From the NCBI RefSeq assembly GCF_003286085.1, contig NW_020825289.1:20424001-20488000 (forward strand): a stretch of 64,000 nt of DNA, given 5' to 3'. The number at the start of each line of letters is the position of its first letter. Within the stretch, counting starts at the first letter, position 1. The notes beneath the pieces are model-generated. The model did no database searches. It was not told where the DNA came from and worked only from the letters and a program-made list of their open reading frames with translations. A program made the position numbers and the translations under genes. Positions 49,801 to 63,608 of this stretch are shown here, one piece after another. Source of the DNA: Drosophila persimilis (taxonomy: Eukaryota > Arthropoda > Insecta > Diptera > Drosophilidae).

Positions 49801-52800
49801 TTTGTGCGTGTGCGTGAGCGTGCGCATGCGCATGCCGAATGCCTCACGGAAGCGTCATCGGAGAGCTAGCGGAAATGCACTGTCAGCCGTTTTGAGCTCG
49901 ACTCCCGGATTGGGCCCACTCTTTGATGCCGCCGCCGCAGTGGCTGCCCCGGCTGCTGGAACTTCAGCTGCGTTTTCCAAGCTTTTGTGACGGCACGTTC
50001 GGCCGAGCACCAAATTAACACAGCCGAGCCGCGGCCACGGCGAACATGAAAGATGGGACAGCTACTGGTACTCGTAACGATGTCAGGCCACTTTTGTGGA
50101 CAATATTCCTCACAGACAATTGCACTTTGAGGTAATCCGTATGGGGCCCCGTTCTTAGCTTTGGGGCTGCGTAGAATGCAATTTACGCAAACCAAACACA
50201 AAGGTGAGAATAGAAAACAGCAAAAGAACAAACGTTGGATTGCCTCATAAATACCCTTGGAGATTGTAGCCACTGACATGGTTTACTAGTTGCAGCAGAA
50301 GAAACGACGTTGAGATGTCCACAAAAGATGTCCACTCGATAGCCAAGGATGCTACTCTCTGCATTTCGATTGTTGCTTACATTGTATGAGTTTTGAACTT
50401 AACTTGGGAGAACGCACTCGCACTCGCACTCATTGCTTAAATTGCGTTAAATCCAATTAATAATTACTTCTGCAGTCACCCAACGTCATCGCCAACATCA
50501 TGGACGTAAAACAATTGAGTGCAAAAGAAAGAAGGGCTTACAAGAGGCGGGCTGTAAAAGCAATTTGTTTGTTTTGTTGGGTGGCTTAAAGGTAGGAACG
50601 AGAGAGAGCGAGCGGTACACAAAGAAAATACATAGAATTGTGTGCACTCTCCTCTCGTCTCCACTGTTGCACCTCTTGTACCTCTAATGCATCTGAAATT
50701 CCCAAATGACCGACTAATTTGTCAAATGCCTGGCACTCTCCTGGTGGTTTATTACACTCGGAACCGAGCCGCTCTGAGGGCCGCCATGATATCGTCTTAC
50801 GGCGTGGTTATGCCGTATAAACTCGTACTTCCCCTTTGTTCTGTTATGTTTGCTCTCGGCTGTGTCTCGTCTGTTTCTTGGCTGTGTGGGTAAATGTTTT
50901 TATGAACTGTTATGGCAGTAGATCCGAGTGCATTAGTGAAGGCACTTTACGTGTCTTTATCATCAGTTCAGTTCAGGCGTTAATTCTCACTATGTGTGGT
51001 CTTCGCTGATCCGATCCGAAACATCCATTGCTCATGGGGAAGTGAGTAATGTGTTCAGCATTTCCAGCCAGATTTCTTCATTAAGCCGCTTAGTCTCCAG
51101 CTGTGGTTACGTTTTCATATCGTATTGCCACATTGCTCAACTAGCTCCTTTTTGGAGTGGATTTCTAACCCCGTCCAGTCCGATCTGGGTCGATGCTTTG
51201 CATTATCTGCTGCACTTTCTATGGGAGGCGGGGGGCAGTCTTCACCTTTTGCCCGTAAACCGAAACTTTTGTGTCAATGCCTTCTTGTTGGCTGCATTTT
51301 CCGCTCTTTTTTGGTTGATTTTATTGGAAATGTCGACTGGTGGTGGTGGTGGTGGTGGCCTGCTGCTGCTGGCTGTTGCTGTTGCTGTTGTTTTGTTGGC
51401 TTTTGTTGGCCCGGCCTGACCCGACGTCATCGCCATCGCCATTGCCGACAGCAGCTTGTTGCTCCAGTTCTCCGTTTGCTGCTGGTTGAGATACTATATA
51501 TTTACTATACCCTGGCAGAAAGTATTACAATTTTGACACGATTTTTGCAACGAAAGGACTGCGTCTTCGTACATATAATATCTCTGCATACAGTACGAGT
51601 ATGTATGCTTAGAAAGATCATAAGATCGGATCATTTCGATAGAATCAATAGAACTCCCTATGAAAATGTATCTTCAAGGGTGTCTAAATCTTCGTATCTT
51701 GAAGCTAGTCTTCCGTTCTTGTCTCATTTTCAGCTGTGCTCTTTTCTAGCTGGCTCAAATGTCTTTTGCTGGGCTTGGACGTGCCTTCGCTTCGAACAGC
51801 CACAATTCGGAGTTCTTTTTTTGCAAAGCTGGCACATTTATTAGTGTACTGTAGAAATATTTATGCTAAGTCGAGATTTGAGGAAGAGAAGTGCTGTAGC
51901 GCGAAGCATACCAGTTCTTGCCTCATATCAGCATTCGAAATTCATCAAACTATGGACACGATGTGGCCACTATCTGGGGCACACATCGTGCAATCTGCAC
52001 ACAAAAACAGACGCATAGATAAACGCACTCGAGTGGAATTTCGGAATGCAGTCCGTATTTCAGGGGCTGCCTTATCAATTATTTAGGATCCCGAACCCCG
52101 ACACGAACCCAAAACCGAACCCAATGCGAACTCGAGCATGCAATTGTCATTGACAATTTCACCTTTGTCTCTCCGATTCGGGGGTTGTTTTTGTGGAACC
52201 CCGAACTGCACTTTTGATCGGAATTCGGGCTTCTCTCTCACTCTCTCCCCTCTCCGCGTGGAGGGTTGATTGTGTGTATTGTGTGCGTGGGGCAAACACA
52301 CACACTCGTACACATTTGTATTAGGGTCATATTTCTTGTAGGGTTTCCAGCGAAGTTTCATTTGAATTTTATTGCTGTGTCGCTCTGTCGCTCTGTCGGT
52401 CCCCCCAGTTCGAACTTCCCCTTTGTTCTACTTTGCTCGGCATATTCCTCTTGTTTTTGTAGCTGTTGTTTCTGGACTACCCCGCACCACCGATGCCGCG
52501 TGGGCCACCCTTCTGCGGTCGGCATTTACTTTATGGATGGACTTCCCCCAGCACTGCACTGCACTGTCACTTCAATGGTTTACTGATTTTCGGGCAAACT
52601 TTAACTGCCGCTGCAAATATACAAAAATGAAATATGTTCTTCCGTTAATAACTTTTACTACCCCTGAATAGTCTTCTACTTCCGTTTTCGTTTCTATCAA
52701 ATATTATGTCACGCCTAATGAATGTGCAGCTATGAACAATATGTTCGAGCCAACGCAAATCGATTAGATTCGCAGCTCCTGATAGTTGCCATTGGATGGA

Positions 52801-55800
52801 TGATATATGAGTGGTAGAGAAACCTCAATGGGAGAGAACTTTGCCCTCTTCAAGAGCAAAACAGTTCAAGATCCAACAGACTCTTAGGGCATTTCCATGC
52901 TATCGAACGGGACATTTGTACTCATTGAAAAAATATTTCTCCAATATAAAGTAGCTTTAGGATTAGCCCTATAATTGGTGCTAGGCTCGATATCTGGCAG
53001 CTATGCGTTTCAGAGATTTTTGCAAAAAACCAAGGCTTTTAGACTTTTAGTAAAAACTTGTATCAAGAATCATCTTTCTTATAGGAGAGCATAGTAAAGG
53101 AAAACATGAAAAAAGAGACCATGGAAATGCCCATATGAACCTACAATAGGAATGGAGCACATTCTTGGAGCAAACTTAGTAAAATAAAGACTTCGATTCA
53201 ATCGTTTTCTATAAATTTGCATAACAAGTTCTCCAGATAACGATATTGTTGTTTTCATAGCTCATTTCAAAGCTTGTACAGTAGCTTTCTTCTATCCATA
53301 TCTACGCCTCAAGTTGTCTCAAGTGAATATTTGCACACTTTTTAGGCACTTTTCTGCTTTTGTTTAGGCTTGTTTTTAGCAGATGTCCCATCTGTGGTGG
53401 CGGTGTTGGTTCAGCGTTAGTTTGTCAGGTGCCTCGCTCGTTTCGGTTTCAGCGCAAATGTGGCAAAACTAGTTTAAGACCATATTTTCTGCTTAATTGC
53501 AATATTTTTCCAAAGTGTTTCCAGCTTTCAGCCACAGAGCGAGCAACTGAATGGAATGGAATGGAAGGTGGCCGAGACCCGAGTCTGCGGGCAGAGTGTG
53601 AATTTGTTCACCTTCTATTTATTTCTATTTATTCCGCTCTTTGGCTTTGCCTTTGGCTTTGGCTTACAGGGAATTTTGCATTCCGAGAATTGCGTTTTTG
53701 GCTCGGTTCCTTCGATACCATTATTGGTAATCCCTCTGGCCTACTCTTCTATTTTGGCCACCAGTGTTTTTCTGCGTTCTGCGACCAACAATACAGCACA
53801 AAACAATCCCTGCTGATCGCCACAAATCAGGCCCGAGTACGTGCCGGGCATCGGTAATCGAAGAGAATCGACCACAGAAGAGCATGGCGGCACGTCCCGA
53901 TGGTCAGCGGCATTTTATCGTCTTCTTCGACTTTTGCTGGCTTTTATGAAAATTTCCCTTTATGAGCTCTGCGCGCTCATCATTATGCATTCCGAACAAG
54001 AGGGAGAAAGAGAGGATCCTCTGCCGGGCCAACTAATAAGCGCTTTAGCACAGAAGCCACGTACGCGACTTCATAGAGTTATTAGTGCCCTATATGGTGG
54101 CTTGGTGAGGGGGCAGGAGGCCGTTTCTGTGGTCGCTATGCTATATATCATACAAGTGCATATAACTAGGAAATATTCAACCTAACAAATAAAGTTTCCC
54201 ATGGGTATTGTGGTCATTGGAGGAGAACCGAAGGCGAACCAGCAGCAGCAGCAGAGCCAAATGCACCTCAAATTGGACAAGTGGAGCCAGGAGGGGCCAG
54301 GAGAAAGAAGTGCTAATTGCAAGCAGGACGGAAGAGGGAGGAATTCATTAGCGAAAACTCGGAAATCTATATGAAAATTCCCAGCCAAAAGAAGGTTTGG
54401 CAAAGGCCAGCTAGACAGCAATAGATATTGCGGCTTACAAACATTCCAAACGGAAAGAGGCGGAATTTAATAACATTTTTCCCGCCTCTTCAGCATCGGC
54501 TTGGGTTCAACTATTGTCTTTCTCATTTCAGGTTATTTGCAATGCGTAGTCCTTTCGCAGGAAATCTGAAATCTGCAGCCAGGTAGTCGTCGGCCTGTCT
54601 GGTTAGTTTTTATTGTAATTGAAACTATGATGAATAGCCAGCGAGTGTTAATGAGTACTTTGGGTGCCATAGCCATGGATATTCCACTCCGTTCCACTGT
54701 AATTAATCAAAGCGAGGCCTTGGCAGCAGCCTCAGCTTTGGCTTCCCCATCAACAGGTAGTAAAACGCCAAGACGTGCCCCATCAATACTACTCGCCTGT
54801 ATCCCCATCTGTATCTGCAGCTGGAGCTGGAGCTGGAGCTGGAGCTGTGTCTGTTTTGTGTATCTGTATCTTTGTCTGTCACAAGAAGCGGGCGTCGGGT
54901 GTCGTGAGTGACAGAACGAGTTGAGTCGAGTGGAGTGGAGTGGATTGGAGTCCGAGGAATGAACAAACTCAAACTGGGGCCGCGCTCTGCGATCTGCACT
55001 CAAGAATCCAAAGAGAGGTGCTGGTATCCAACAGATACACACCTCGATTGGAGCCGCTTGGGAAATACTGGTTTTACTTCAAGCCAAGTTTGCCACAGCA
55101 CAAAGATTTGCTTTCATTTTTCCGTTAAAGATTGCCTCTCTGGGTGTGTGCGTGAGTATCTGAGAGATACCTCTCTCTCAGAGAGTACGCATGTGTGTGT
55201 GCGAGAGAGAGAGAGAGCCAAGACTTGCAGGCAGTATCTGTGTCTGGGCACACCTGTGTGTGTGTTCGTGTTCATGTATCTGAGAGAGTCCACACTGTAC
55301 AGGTAGCTCTCGACCTGGCTTGGCTTGTTCTGCCTCTACCTCTACTACCTCTCCACTGCTTGAATCTCTTTTTCCCCGATTCTTTTCATTTCTTCTCGTC
55401 TGTTATGTTAATCCATTGGCCAAACATCCTATCCCATGCCGTCCCATGCTCTCGGGCCCCATACACACCTGAGGAGTGTACGGCGGTGGCGGTGGCAGCT
55501 GCTGCAGCTGCGCACAGGTAGCCGCCGCCAGAAGAGGTTATTTGATTACTCAACCATTTTTCTTCAATTTGTTCTCTCTGTCTCTCTCTCTCTCTCTCCC
55601 TCGACCTGACGACTGCGAGCCCCTCTACCATGCCACATGTTGCCGGTGAAACCCTCACGTAGCGTCGGCATGTCCGGCCCAAAATTTCTTGCAGTTTTTT
55701 TTTTTGTTAACCGAAACTCAAAGATTGAAAAGACATCTGTCGTCCGTCGGCAGTTCAGCTCTATTTTTTTTTTGTTTTCTGTGTGGCATTTCCGCAAAAA

Positions 55801-56814
55801 GAATTTTTTCATTTTTAAGAAATTTGTGGGTTTTTTTCTGTTTTGGTACTCGAAATATGCTGTTGTACTTGAGAATGCATTGAATTGATTTGAAATTTCA
55901 GTATTTGATAGACCCTTGACATCCATCCATGTCGATTCCAATGGATCTTGTCCAAAAAGTTGAAGTGCGGGGCCCAGCGCTTCAAATGTCTGATGGGTTT
56001 TTTGTGAAGTTTTCTGACTCAAATATTGTACTAAGAGTCTATTGAAAAGTAACTTGAAGGAACAGATTTCTGGCACTGAATCTGCAACTCTTTTACTTCA
56101 AAGTAGAGAAGATTTTCCAGCTTCCAAGAGTAGCCTCGATCGACAGCTGCAATGCCGGACAGTCCCTGATGCAGCTGCTCCCACAAATGTACGTCTAAGC
56201 CAGTACAGTGGCGATCTCTGGGCCGACTCCTGACATATCAGTCATGCTAATCTTAGTTCAACAGCAACGGATGTCATACCCTTGTGTAGAGAGATGCAGC
56301 TGCAGCACCTGCTCCAACAGATACACAGACACACAACAAGAATTTTTCCATTTTCCATTTGCCGCTTATTTACCCGTGAACTGCTCCAATTTTGTTCATT
56401 GACTTGTGCCGCAATCGATTTGTTCAAACCGAACTGTCGGGCGACGGGCGATGAACGGACAAATCCAAAAGGCAAGCGTAACCTACTTTCCGCTGATAAG
56501 ATAATGACGCTTTTCCTCCAACAACGACTGTGCCCCCTCAGCCAATGGCTTACCAATTAACCAGCGGAGCATACTCTATATACCACCACGTATCCAGTAG
56601 TCCGGTACCGTATGTATGTACGTATTAGGTACTTGTCTAGTGTAGAGCAATTCCATTTGTTGTGTTCTACGTGGAGTGCCCTAGAGCCCCTTAAACCAGC
56701 TGTTGTTCCGACTTGTATGGTATTTAATCCACGATTTCCAATGAGCACTCCATTGCTTCCGTATTCGCGCTTATCTCTCACCCGCCAAACTGAATAACAC
56801 ACGAGGGACTATGT
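46824..56814. other. Large intergenic region flanking shotgun
   Basis: About 10 kb without a recognisable gene on either strand. It contains simple repeats: AGCGGATCG at about 47306-47340, (TGG)n at 51339-51358, (GGAGCT)n at 54821-54847, GA/GT tracts near 55160-55290 and CT tracts near 55580-55600. Short frames are numerous but have no start context, splice sites or recognisable motifs. It is a plausible place for enhancers of shotgun. Confidence 0.5.
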
Positions 56815-57945
56815 TTCGATTTTATTATTTTTATTTTTGTTTTTTTTTACACAATTATTGTGTGTGTGTTTGTGTGGCTTTCTCGTTGGTTTGTAAATGA
56901 TATACATTTGTTTAATATAGTACGTACTATCCTCGTATATAAATAAATTGTTTCTTTAATGTTGATTCGCCTTGGCATGTAAAAAGTAGGGGTTCCCCCC
57001 TTATGGTTTAAGACTCCTCTCTTCTAGATACGGGAATACGGGAAAAAGGCTTACAAAAATACATATCGCAATGATTTATTGAACATTTTCTTATATATAT
57101 AAACTATATTTCGATGCCTATATAGCATGGATATAGGCTGCACAATCGGTACTCCGTTCTCCCGCGCTAGCTCGATTCGATTTAGATTTATGTTTATGTT
57201 TAAGCTGATTTATACACGTAGTACTAGGGGACAACGACAACCCTAAGAACTTATGCTGATATTGATGGGGTCGGGTTCGGGTCTAAGGTTCTATATAAAT
57301 GATGATATATACGTAAACGGTTAGGTTAGGATAATATTTAGCTTAGTTTATCGACTTGTCTTATCAAATTGAGTTCAACTTTTGATATAATGAAGTGTTT
57401 TGTTTGTCTTGAAATCATGTATGGGATGGGATAATAAACTATCAGATAAACTACGGACTAATGTTGGGAATATGCAAAGTAAAATGCAATTTGTTACTGA
57501 ATTCGCTTCATAGGAATATTTTGTTTCCTCCTCCTCCTCCTCCAATTGGGATCGATTTCTTCTTGATTTTTTTAATGAATACACTGCACTCTGCATTAAT
57601 TTGTGTGTTTTGTTCGCAGTTGCTTAGGTTTAGGATTATGGTCTAGTCTAGATATATGTAGATAAAGTTACGCTTACGTAAGATCAAGATCACTTTTTGC
57701 ATTTACAAAACAGAAAACAAAAACGTGTCCTCAACGTGCCCCTTCCCTTTCCACTCTTCTATATAAAAAAATGGGCTATATATACTTCTTGTACATACAT
57801 ACATATGTGTAGCTCTTGAGGCGACTTTGGGCCCGGCTAGGCCGGCACCCGGTCCCCCTGCACATCCTCCTCTCCACACCAGTCAGTATCCATACAACTC
57901 TTAGCGTATAAAAAGTCTTTTGCATTTCTACGTCATCTTTTTCTC
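56815..57945 (-). other. shg: 3'UTR of shotgun
   Basis: About 1.1 kb of AT-rich sequence follows the shotgun stop on the minus strand. TTTATT (AATAAA on the minus strand) at about 56820-56828 is the likely distal poly(A) signal. Extent is inferred. Confidence 0.5.
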
Positions 57946-60900
57946 CTAGATGCGCCAGCCCTGCTCGTCGTCCACATTGGAGTCGGTGTCGGAGGGCTCC
58001 TCGCCGTACATGTCGGCCAGCTTGCGGAAGCGCGGTCCAAAGTTGGACAGATAATCGAAATTGAGATCGCCGTCGTCGGTGCAGGAGGCCAGGCTGGACA
58101 GACTGCCGTCGGAGTTGCCGTCGCCCTCGTAGGCGTAGTGGCGCACATCGTCGACGGTGAGGCCGCCGGAGTCGCGGTCGCAGTTCTCCTTCTTGTCGCC
58201 CAGGAAGTCCCCGATGTCGGGTATGTCGTTGGGATCCCGACCCATGCCTGACTGCAGGGCGTGGGGATCCTTGTAGAGCTTCTCCTCGTAGAAGGGCTGG
58301 GTGCGCAGGACGTTCAGGTCGTAGTCCGTGTCCCGCTCGCCGCCGCCCTCGTCCTCGTAGTTGATGATCGTCTCCCGTATGTCGTCGATGTCCTTCTCGT
58401 GCCAGCCGTTCTTCTGCTTCTTCTGCACCACCACGGCCAGAAGGATGATCAGCAGCAGCGCCAGGCAGGCGATGATAGCAATAATGAAGTTCCGATCGAT
58501 GCCGAAGCTGAAGGCCACCGCCACCGACTGCTGACAGCCGCTGTCAATGTTTCGGAAGACCGAGGGCATTCCCAGGTTGTAGGTGTGCTCGTTGATCGTC
58601 AGGTTGCGCACGCAACCGAAGAATCCCTGCTGGGTGGGCACATGCGTCCAGTTGAGCTGCCGTCCGAGCTGCGCCAGATCCACGGGACTGCCGCCCAGCT
58701 GCAGGGGCGCGTTCACGTTGAGGAACTCGTTGGGCCCCTGTGGGGCGCCCAGGCTCATGCAGGTGGACAGGCGGCAGTTGTCCACGGTCATCTCGATGCT
58801 GGTGCGCTGCAGGATGATGTCCAGCTGGTAGGAGCGATCGGCCACCATCCGTATGTGCTGGTGCTTGATGCGTATGCCGCCCGAGCCGTAGTCCACCGTC
58901 AGCACGGGATAGCCCTTCTCCAGCTCGAGGGCCAGGAAGTCGGACAGCGGCAGCAGAGGATTGTAGTTGAGGGGCCCCAGGTACATGATCAGGCCCTGGT
59001 CGACCTGTGGTGTGATCTCCAGGCTGATCTTTGTGTTGTCGCAGGCGGATATGGGCTCGTAGAAGGCGTAGCCGCTGCCGTAGAAAGCCACCGATACGAG
59101 CTCGCAGTGGGGCCCGGTGAAGCCGTCGATGCAGTCGCAGACATCGTTCTCCCCGTAGCGCGGTGTCCCGCCGTTCAGGCAGTGGTTCAACAGCAGTGCC
59201 TCGCACACACACTGCGCCTGCACGAAGGCATTGACGCCCACGAAGGAGGTGGTGTTCGAGTAGATCATGTAGGGAACCGAGCTCTTGTGCAGCTCGTTTG
59301 TGCAGGAGCTCTCGCACTTGAGCCGCTCGATCAGGCACTCGTCGATGTTGACCATCAGCATCTGGAGATCGAGCTCGTTCTCCAGCCGCTGCTGATTCTG
59401 AGCCACCATTCCGTTGAGCTTCTCGGGCGAGTAGTACGGCGATCCGTGGGCGGAGTAGCGCACGTCCAGCGTGTTGTTCTCGTTCTGGAGCACCGTGAAG
59501 ACGTCCACATTGGACACCGAGGTGTTGAACAGCTTCGACAGCGAGTGCTGGAGGCGGTCCTTCAGGGATAGGGCCTCCGGGGACTGCATGTCCCGGGGCA
59601 CGTAGATGAACTCCTCCTTGGTGATGTTGATGAAGCGGATGCTGCCGCTCTTGTCCACCGCCTCCTCCGGCAGCTCCCGGATGACCACCGTGACGTCGGC
59701 ATCCACCGAGTGGTAGGGTATATAGGTGGACTCCTCATCGACCGTGAACTCCAGCACGTACTCCCCCTCGCCGGTGTGCTGGAGCATGGTGATCATGCCC
59801 GTGCTGGGATTCAGGCGGAACTGATCGTGGGAGATGTCGTTCTTCCACTTGAAACTCTTGTCCTCCAGATCCCAGTCGTCCAGATCGTCGACAAACACCC
59901 GCCCGATGTCCGTGTCGGGCGCCTCGCCCTTGTAGTTGTAGATGAAGATGCGGGAGGAGCCCTCCGTCATGGCATTGTCGTTCACATCGCCGATGATCAG
60001 GTGCAATATGCTCACGGCACTCTGCCGCGGCACCCCCGAGTCGCTGATGCGTATGGGTATGTAGTACTCCTTCTGCTCCTCCCGGTCGAACATCACGTTG
60101 GCGAAGAGGTAGTCGTTGTCGATGCTGAACTTGGTCTTGATGTCGGGCGAGGCTTCGCTGTCGATGCCGTAGGTGTACGGGGGACCGTTCTGGACGTCGT
60201 CAAAGTCGTTCGACTGCAGCTGGACGACCTGGCCGGGATTTCGGTTCTCGGGCCACTTCACTGGCATTTCGTTGACCAGGAAAGGGGCATTGTCGTTGAT
60301 GTCCTGCAGGGTGATGGTCACCGCCTTCACTGACTTGAGGGTGGTGCCCACGCCGTCCTCGTCGCTGGCGGAGATCAGAATCTGCCAGTTCTTGTGGCCG
60401 TTGGGCGGATCGCGGTCCAGGGGCTGGATGAGCCGCAGGCAGCCGCTGTTGTCGATGGTCAGCAGCTTCTTGTAGTCGTCCTTCACAATCGAGTAGACAA
60501 TGTGCTGGTCTGCTGTGCGATCCTTGATGTCCGGATCGTATGCCTCGATCGTCAGGATGCAGTTGTCGAAGGCTCGCTCCTCCTGGATGGTGATGCTGTA
60601 GTCCTGCTTGAACACCGGCGGATTGTCGTTCACATCCTCGATTTTGATCACCACCGTGGCGTAGTCGTCGTAGATCCCGTCGAAGGCTCGCACCTTCAGT
60701 TCGTATTCGGTGATCGATTCGTAGTCCAGGCGTTGGTTCACCGTGATCTTGCCCGTCTTCAGGCCAATCTTGAAGGCGTCGCCCACGTTGCCGCTCTCGA
60801 TGCTGTATAGAATCTGCGAGGCGTTGTCCTCGTCCTCGGCCATCACCTCAATCACCTCGTAATTGGTGTTTGCATCCTCGAGCAGCTTGTCCGCCAGATA

Positions 60901-63608
60901 CTTGGTCTGCTGGAAGTGCGGCTTGTGGTCGTTCTTATCGCCAATGGAGATCCGGAACACCTGGTGGCCCCGATTGGGCTCCCCGTTATCGAACAGGCTC
61001 GACGGGGAGTTGTCGCTGGCGATCACCTTCACGTTGTAGAAGTCGCGCTCCTCCCGATCGAATGTCGTGAGGGCCGTAATGTTGCCCGTGTGCCGATCGA
61101 TGGCGAAGAAATCCCGATTGTCCGCCAGCTCGAAGGACACAATGTTGTTGGCCGCCGTCCCATCCATGTCGAAGGCGCGCACCTGCATCACGGGCGTGCC
61201 CGGCGGCTCGTTCTCGAGAATGGTGCCCGACTTGACCTCGGTGAAGTAGGGAATGTTGTCGTTGACGTCCTCGACCTTGATCTTGATCTGGTGCTCGGCC
61301 CCCAGCTCGAAGGTGTTGCGCACACTCATCGTGAGGGTGTAGTCCGTGATGGCCTCGTAGTCGAGGTGCTTGCCCAGGCTGATGGTCACCTCGTTGCCGA
61401 GCTGATTGAAGACGAACGTGTTCTTGCCGTTCGTCTGCTCCGTGCGGCCGGTTATCAGCTCGAAGATCACCTCAGGCTTGTCCGGCATGTTGGAGACAGC
61501 CGTCAGCGTGGCTATGGGCTGCGAGAAGTTCTTGAGGTCCTCTTTCAGGTAGATGGGCGTATCGATGGGGTCCACAAAGGTGGGTGGCTTGATCGAGGAC
61601 TCCACAATGCGTATCCGCACTTCGATCTGGGCGTCTTGCGGCGGATCCGGCACTATGTTGTACGCCCGCACATTGATCGTGTACGACTGTCCGGGTCGCT
61701 TGTCAATCGGTCGATTCAGATATATGATCCCCGACTCCCTGTCGATCTTAAAGTACTGAAAGTCGCGCTCCCGCAGTATCTCGTACTCGATGATGCTGTT
61801 GTTGCGGTCATCAAAGTCGCTGGCACTAATCGACATGATCACCGCGTCGGGCTGCAATTAAAAGACATGGGGTATAAGGCCTCGAACAATATCACAAAGA
61901 CGTTTAAGGGGGACGGGGTCTCTCTCTAAACCGCACTTTCCTGCAAGTTTGCCCAAATCAGGAATAGGCACATCTTTCCTTCGCGAAATCCACTGCGCTT
62001 CCCTCCTTACCAAAAGTGCAACCTAAACTGAAACCTTTAAAAGGAAAATGCTCGGCTTTCAGAGAGCTTTTCTAAAAATACTACACAGAAATGAAAGCGG
62101 AATGGAAACGGGGAAATGGGGTTCTCCCCCGAACGATTTGTATGGCATCACTGGCTGGCGGAAATAGTATTCCATTCCATAAGCTTGAGATAATTTCCTG
62201 GAATAATATATATTTGTGGATCCCATTAATTCCCCTTGGGGAACATGTGTTTGAAAAAAGATTCTCAAGATTTATGGCTCGGCATAGAATCAGAAACTAT
62301 CCAGACTATAAGGGAATTTTCACAGGTTTCTTGTATTGTATCACAAAACTTTGCTGACAAACTGTACACGGTCGTACTTTGCATTGGACACCAATTCGTT
62401 ATTCTCGCTTCCACTAAGCTTTTCCATTGCCTGGCGACAGTTTTTCCGTCGTGCAAAAACTAGTGGAAAAACAGAGAGAAAAGGCGGCTGGCTTTGGCTT
62501 TGGCTTTGGGCGTTGGAAAGGGTTTCAAGGTTCTCTGCATCGGGCCGGGGCGAGCAATGAACTCAAACCCGTCTGAGAGCCTCCTACGCTGCTTGTTGCT
62601 GCCAGGAAAACTTGTTCCGCCCAAGAAGATGTGTTCGCCCGAAGAGAGCAGAGCCCACAGAGCCCACGGAGCTGTTAATTATCGCTGGAAGTCGCGGGAC
62701 CCTCTGTGAGGTGTTTGTGTGTGTGCGGGCAGGTGGGCGACGGATAGGCGACAATGGCAATGACCCATAAATTGCCACTAAGCCAATTAAATAGTTGCTC
62801 AAATATCATGACATCATTCAAGGGGGGAGGGGGCGGTGGCATGACGTCACTCGTGGACCGTCGCACACAAAGAGTGAAGGAAGAGACCAAGCGGCAGTAA
62901 TCCAGGGTCCGCGTACTTGGTCCTCCGTTGTGCGGGACAGTTCGAGTCGTCCACACTTACCTGTGCATTTTCCGACATGGACTCGTCGTAGCGCGCCTTG
63001 TTGAACACCGGGGGATTGTCGTTGATGTCCTCGATGGTCACGTTGAAGGTGCAGACATCGTCGAGCGGCGGCAGGCCGTTGTCCGTGGCCTGGACGGTGA
63101 CAAACACGAACTTCTCGTGGATGGGCTCGTCCCGATCGAAGGTGTGGCCGGTGACAATGACGCCTGTGGTGGGGTTTATGAAGAACTTGGGTCGTTCGGA
63201 GCGCGACTGGACGAGACTGTAGCGTATCTCCTGGTTGGGATCGGGATCCGTGGCCTGCACCATGAAGACGTAGGTGTTTTCGGGCTGCTCCTCCTTCACG
63301 GAAGGCGCATAGCCCGCGCAGTTCTTGAAGGCGGGCTTTCGATTGTCGCCGGTGTAGTTGTTGTTATCCGGCAGCGTCTGGGCTGAGAGGGCGGGTGAGA
63401 TGATGCTGAGGGCCACGGCCACGGCCATGAGCAGCCTGCTCCTGTGGCTGTGGCTGTGGATGTGGATTTGGCTGTGCCTCCGATCCCGACATTTTCGTTT
63501 GTGCTGCTGGTGTGTCTGCTGCTGTGCTGGATTCGGACTCGGGTTTAGATTGAGGTGATTGCTGACCGACATTTTATTGCAGTTGGCTGAACACTTGTGG
63601 AATTTCAT
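57946..63608 (-). CDS. shg: Shotgun, DE-cadherin
   Basis: Classical (non-chordate type) cadherin of epithelial adherens junctions, plasma-membrane type I. Two coding exons: 63608-62961 and 61851-57946, joined in phase 0 at a CAG|GTAAGT donor, giving 1517 residues. A signal sequence lies near residues 60-77 (LLMAVAVALSIISPALSA) after an unusually long N-terminus. Cadherin repeats follow with DxNDNxP and DRE calcium motifs (EDINDNPPVFNKARYDE, EDVNDNPPVF, TFDREERDFYNVKVIA), then the membrane-proximal cysteine/EGF-like part (CLNGGTPRYGENDVCDC), a laminin G domain and a membrane segment at about 1338-1358 (IIAIIACLALLLIILLAVVV). The 159-residue tail has GGGERDTDYDLN (p120 site) and the acidic Ser/Asp-rich beta-catenin site, ending DDEQGWRI. 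It matches the D. melanogaster protein (1507 aa) throughout. The ATG at 63572 is an alternative start. Confidence 0.98.
61852..62960 (-). other. shg: Coding intron of shotgun, 1.1 kb
   Basis: Donor GTAAGTGTGG at 62960, acceptor TTTTAATTGCAG ending at 61852. No nested gene is visible. Confidence 0.85.

Noticed and set aside
58261-59571. Long plus-strand open frame (436 codons) opposite shotgun, with similar ones at 59710-60333 and 60916-61929
   Set aside because: These are antisense shadows caused by the GC-rich third positions of the shotgun exon. Their translations are Val/Leu/His-rich with no motifs, and the minus strand is certain.
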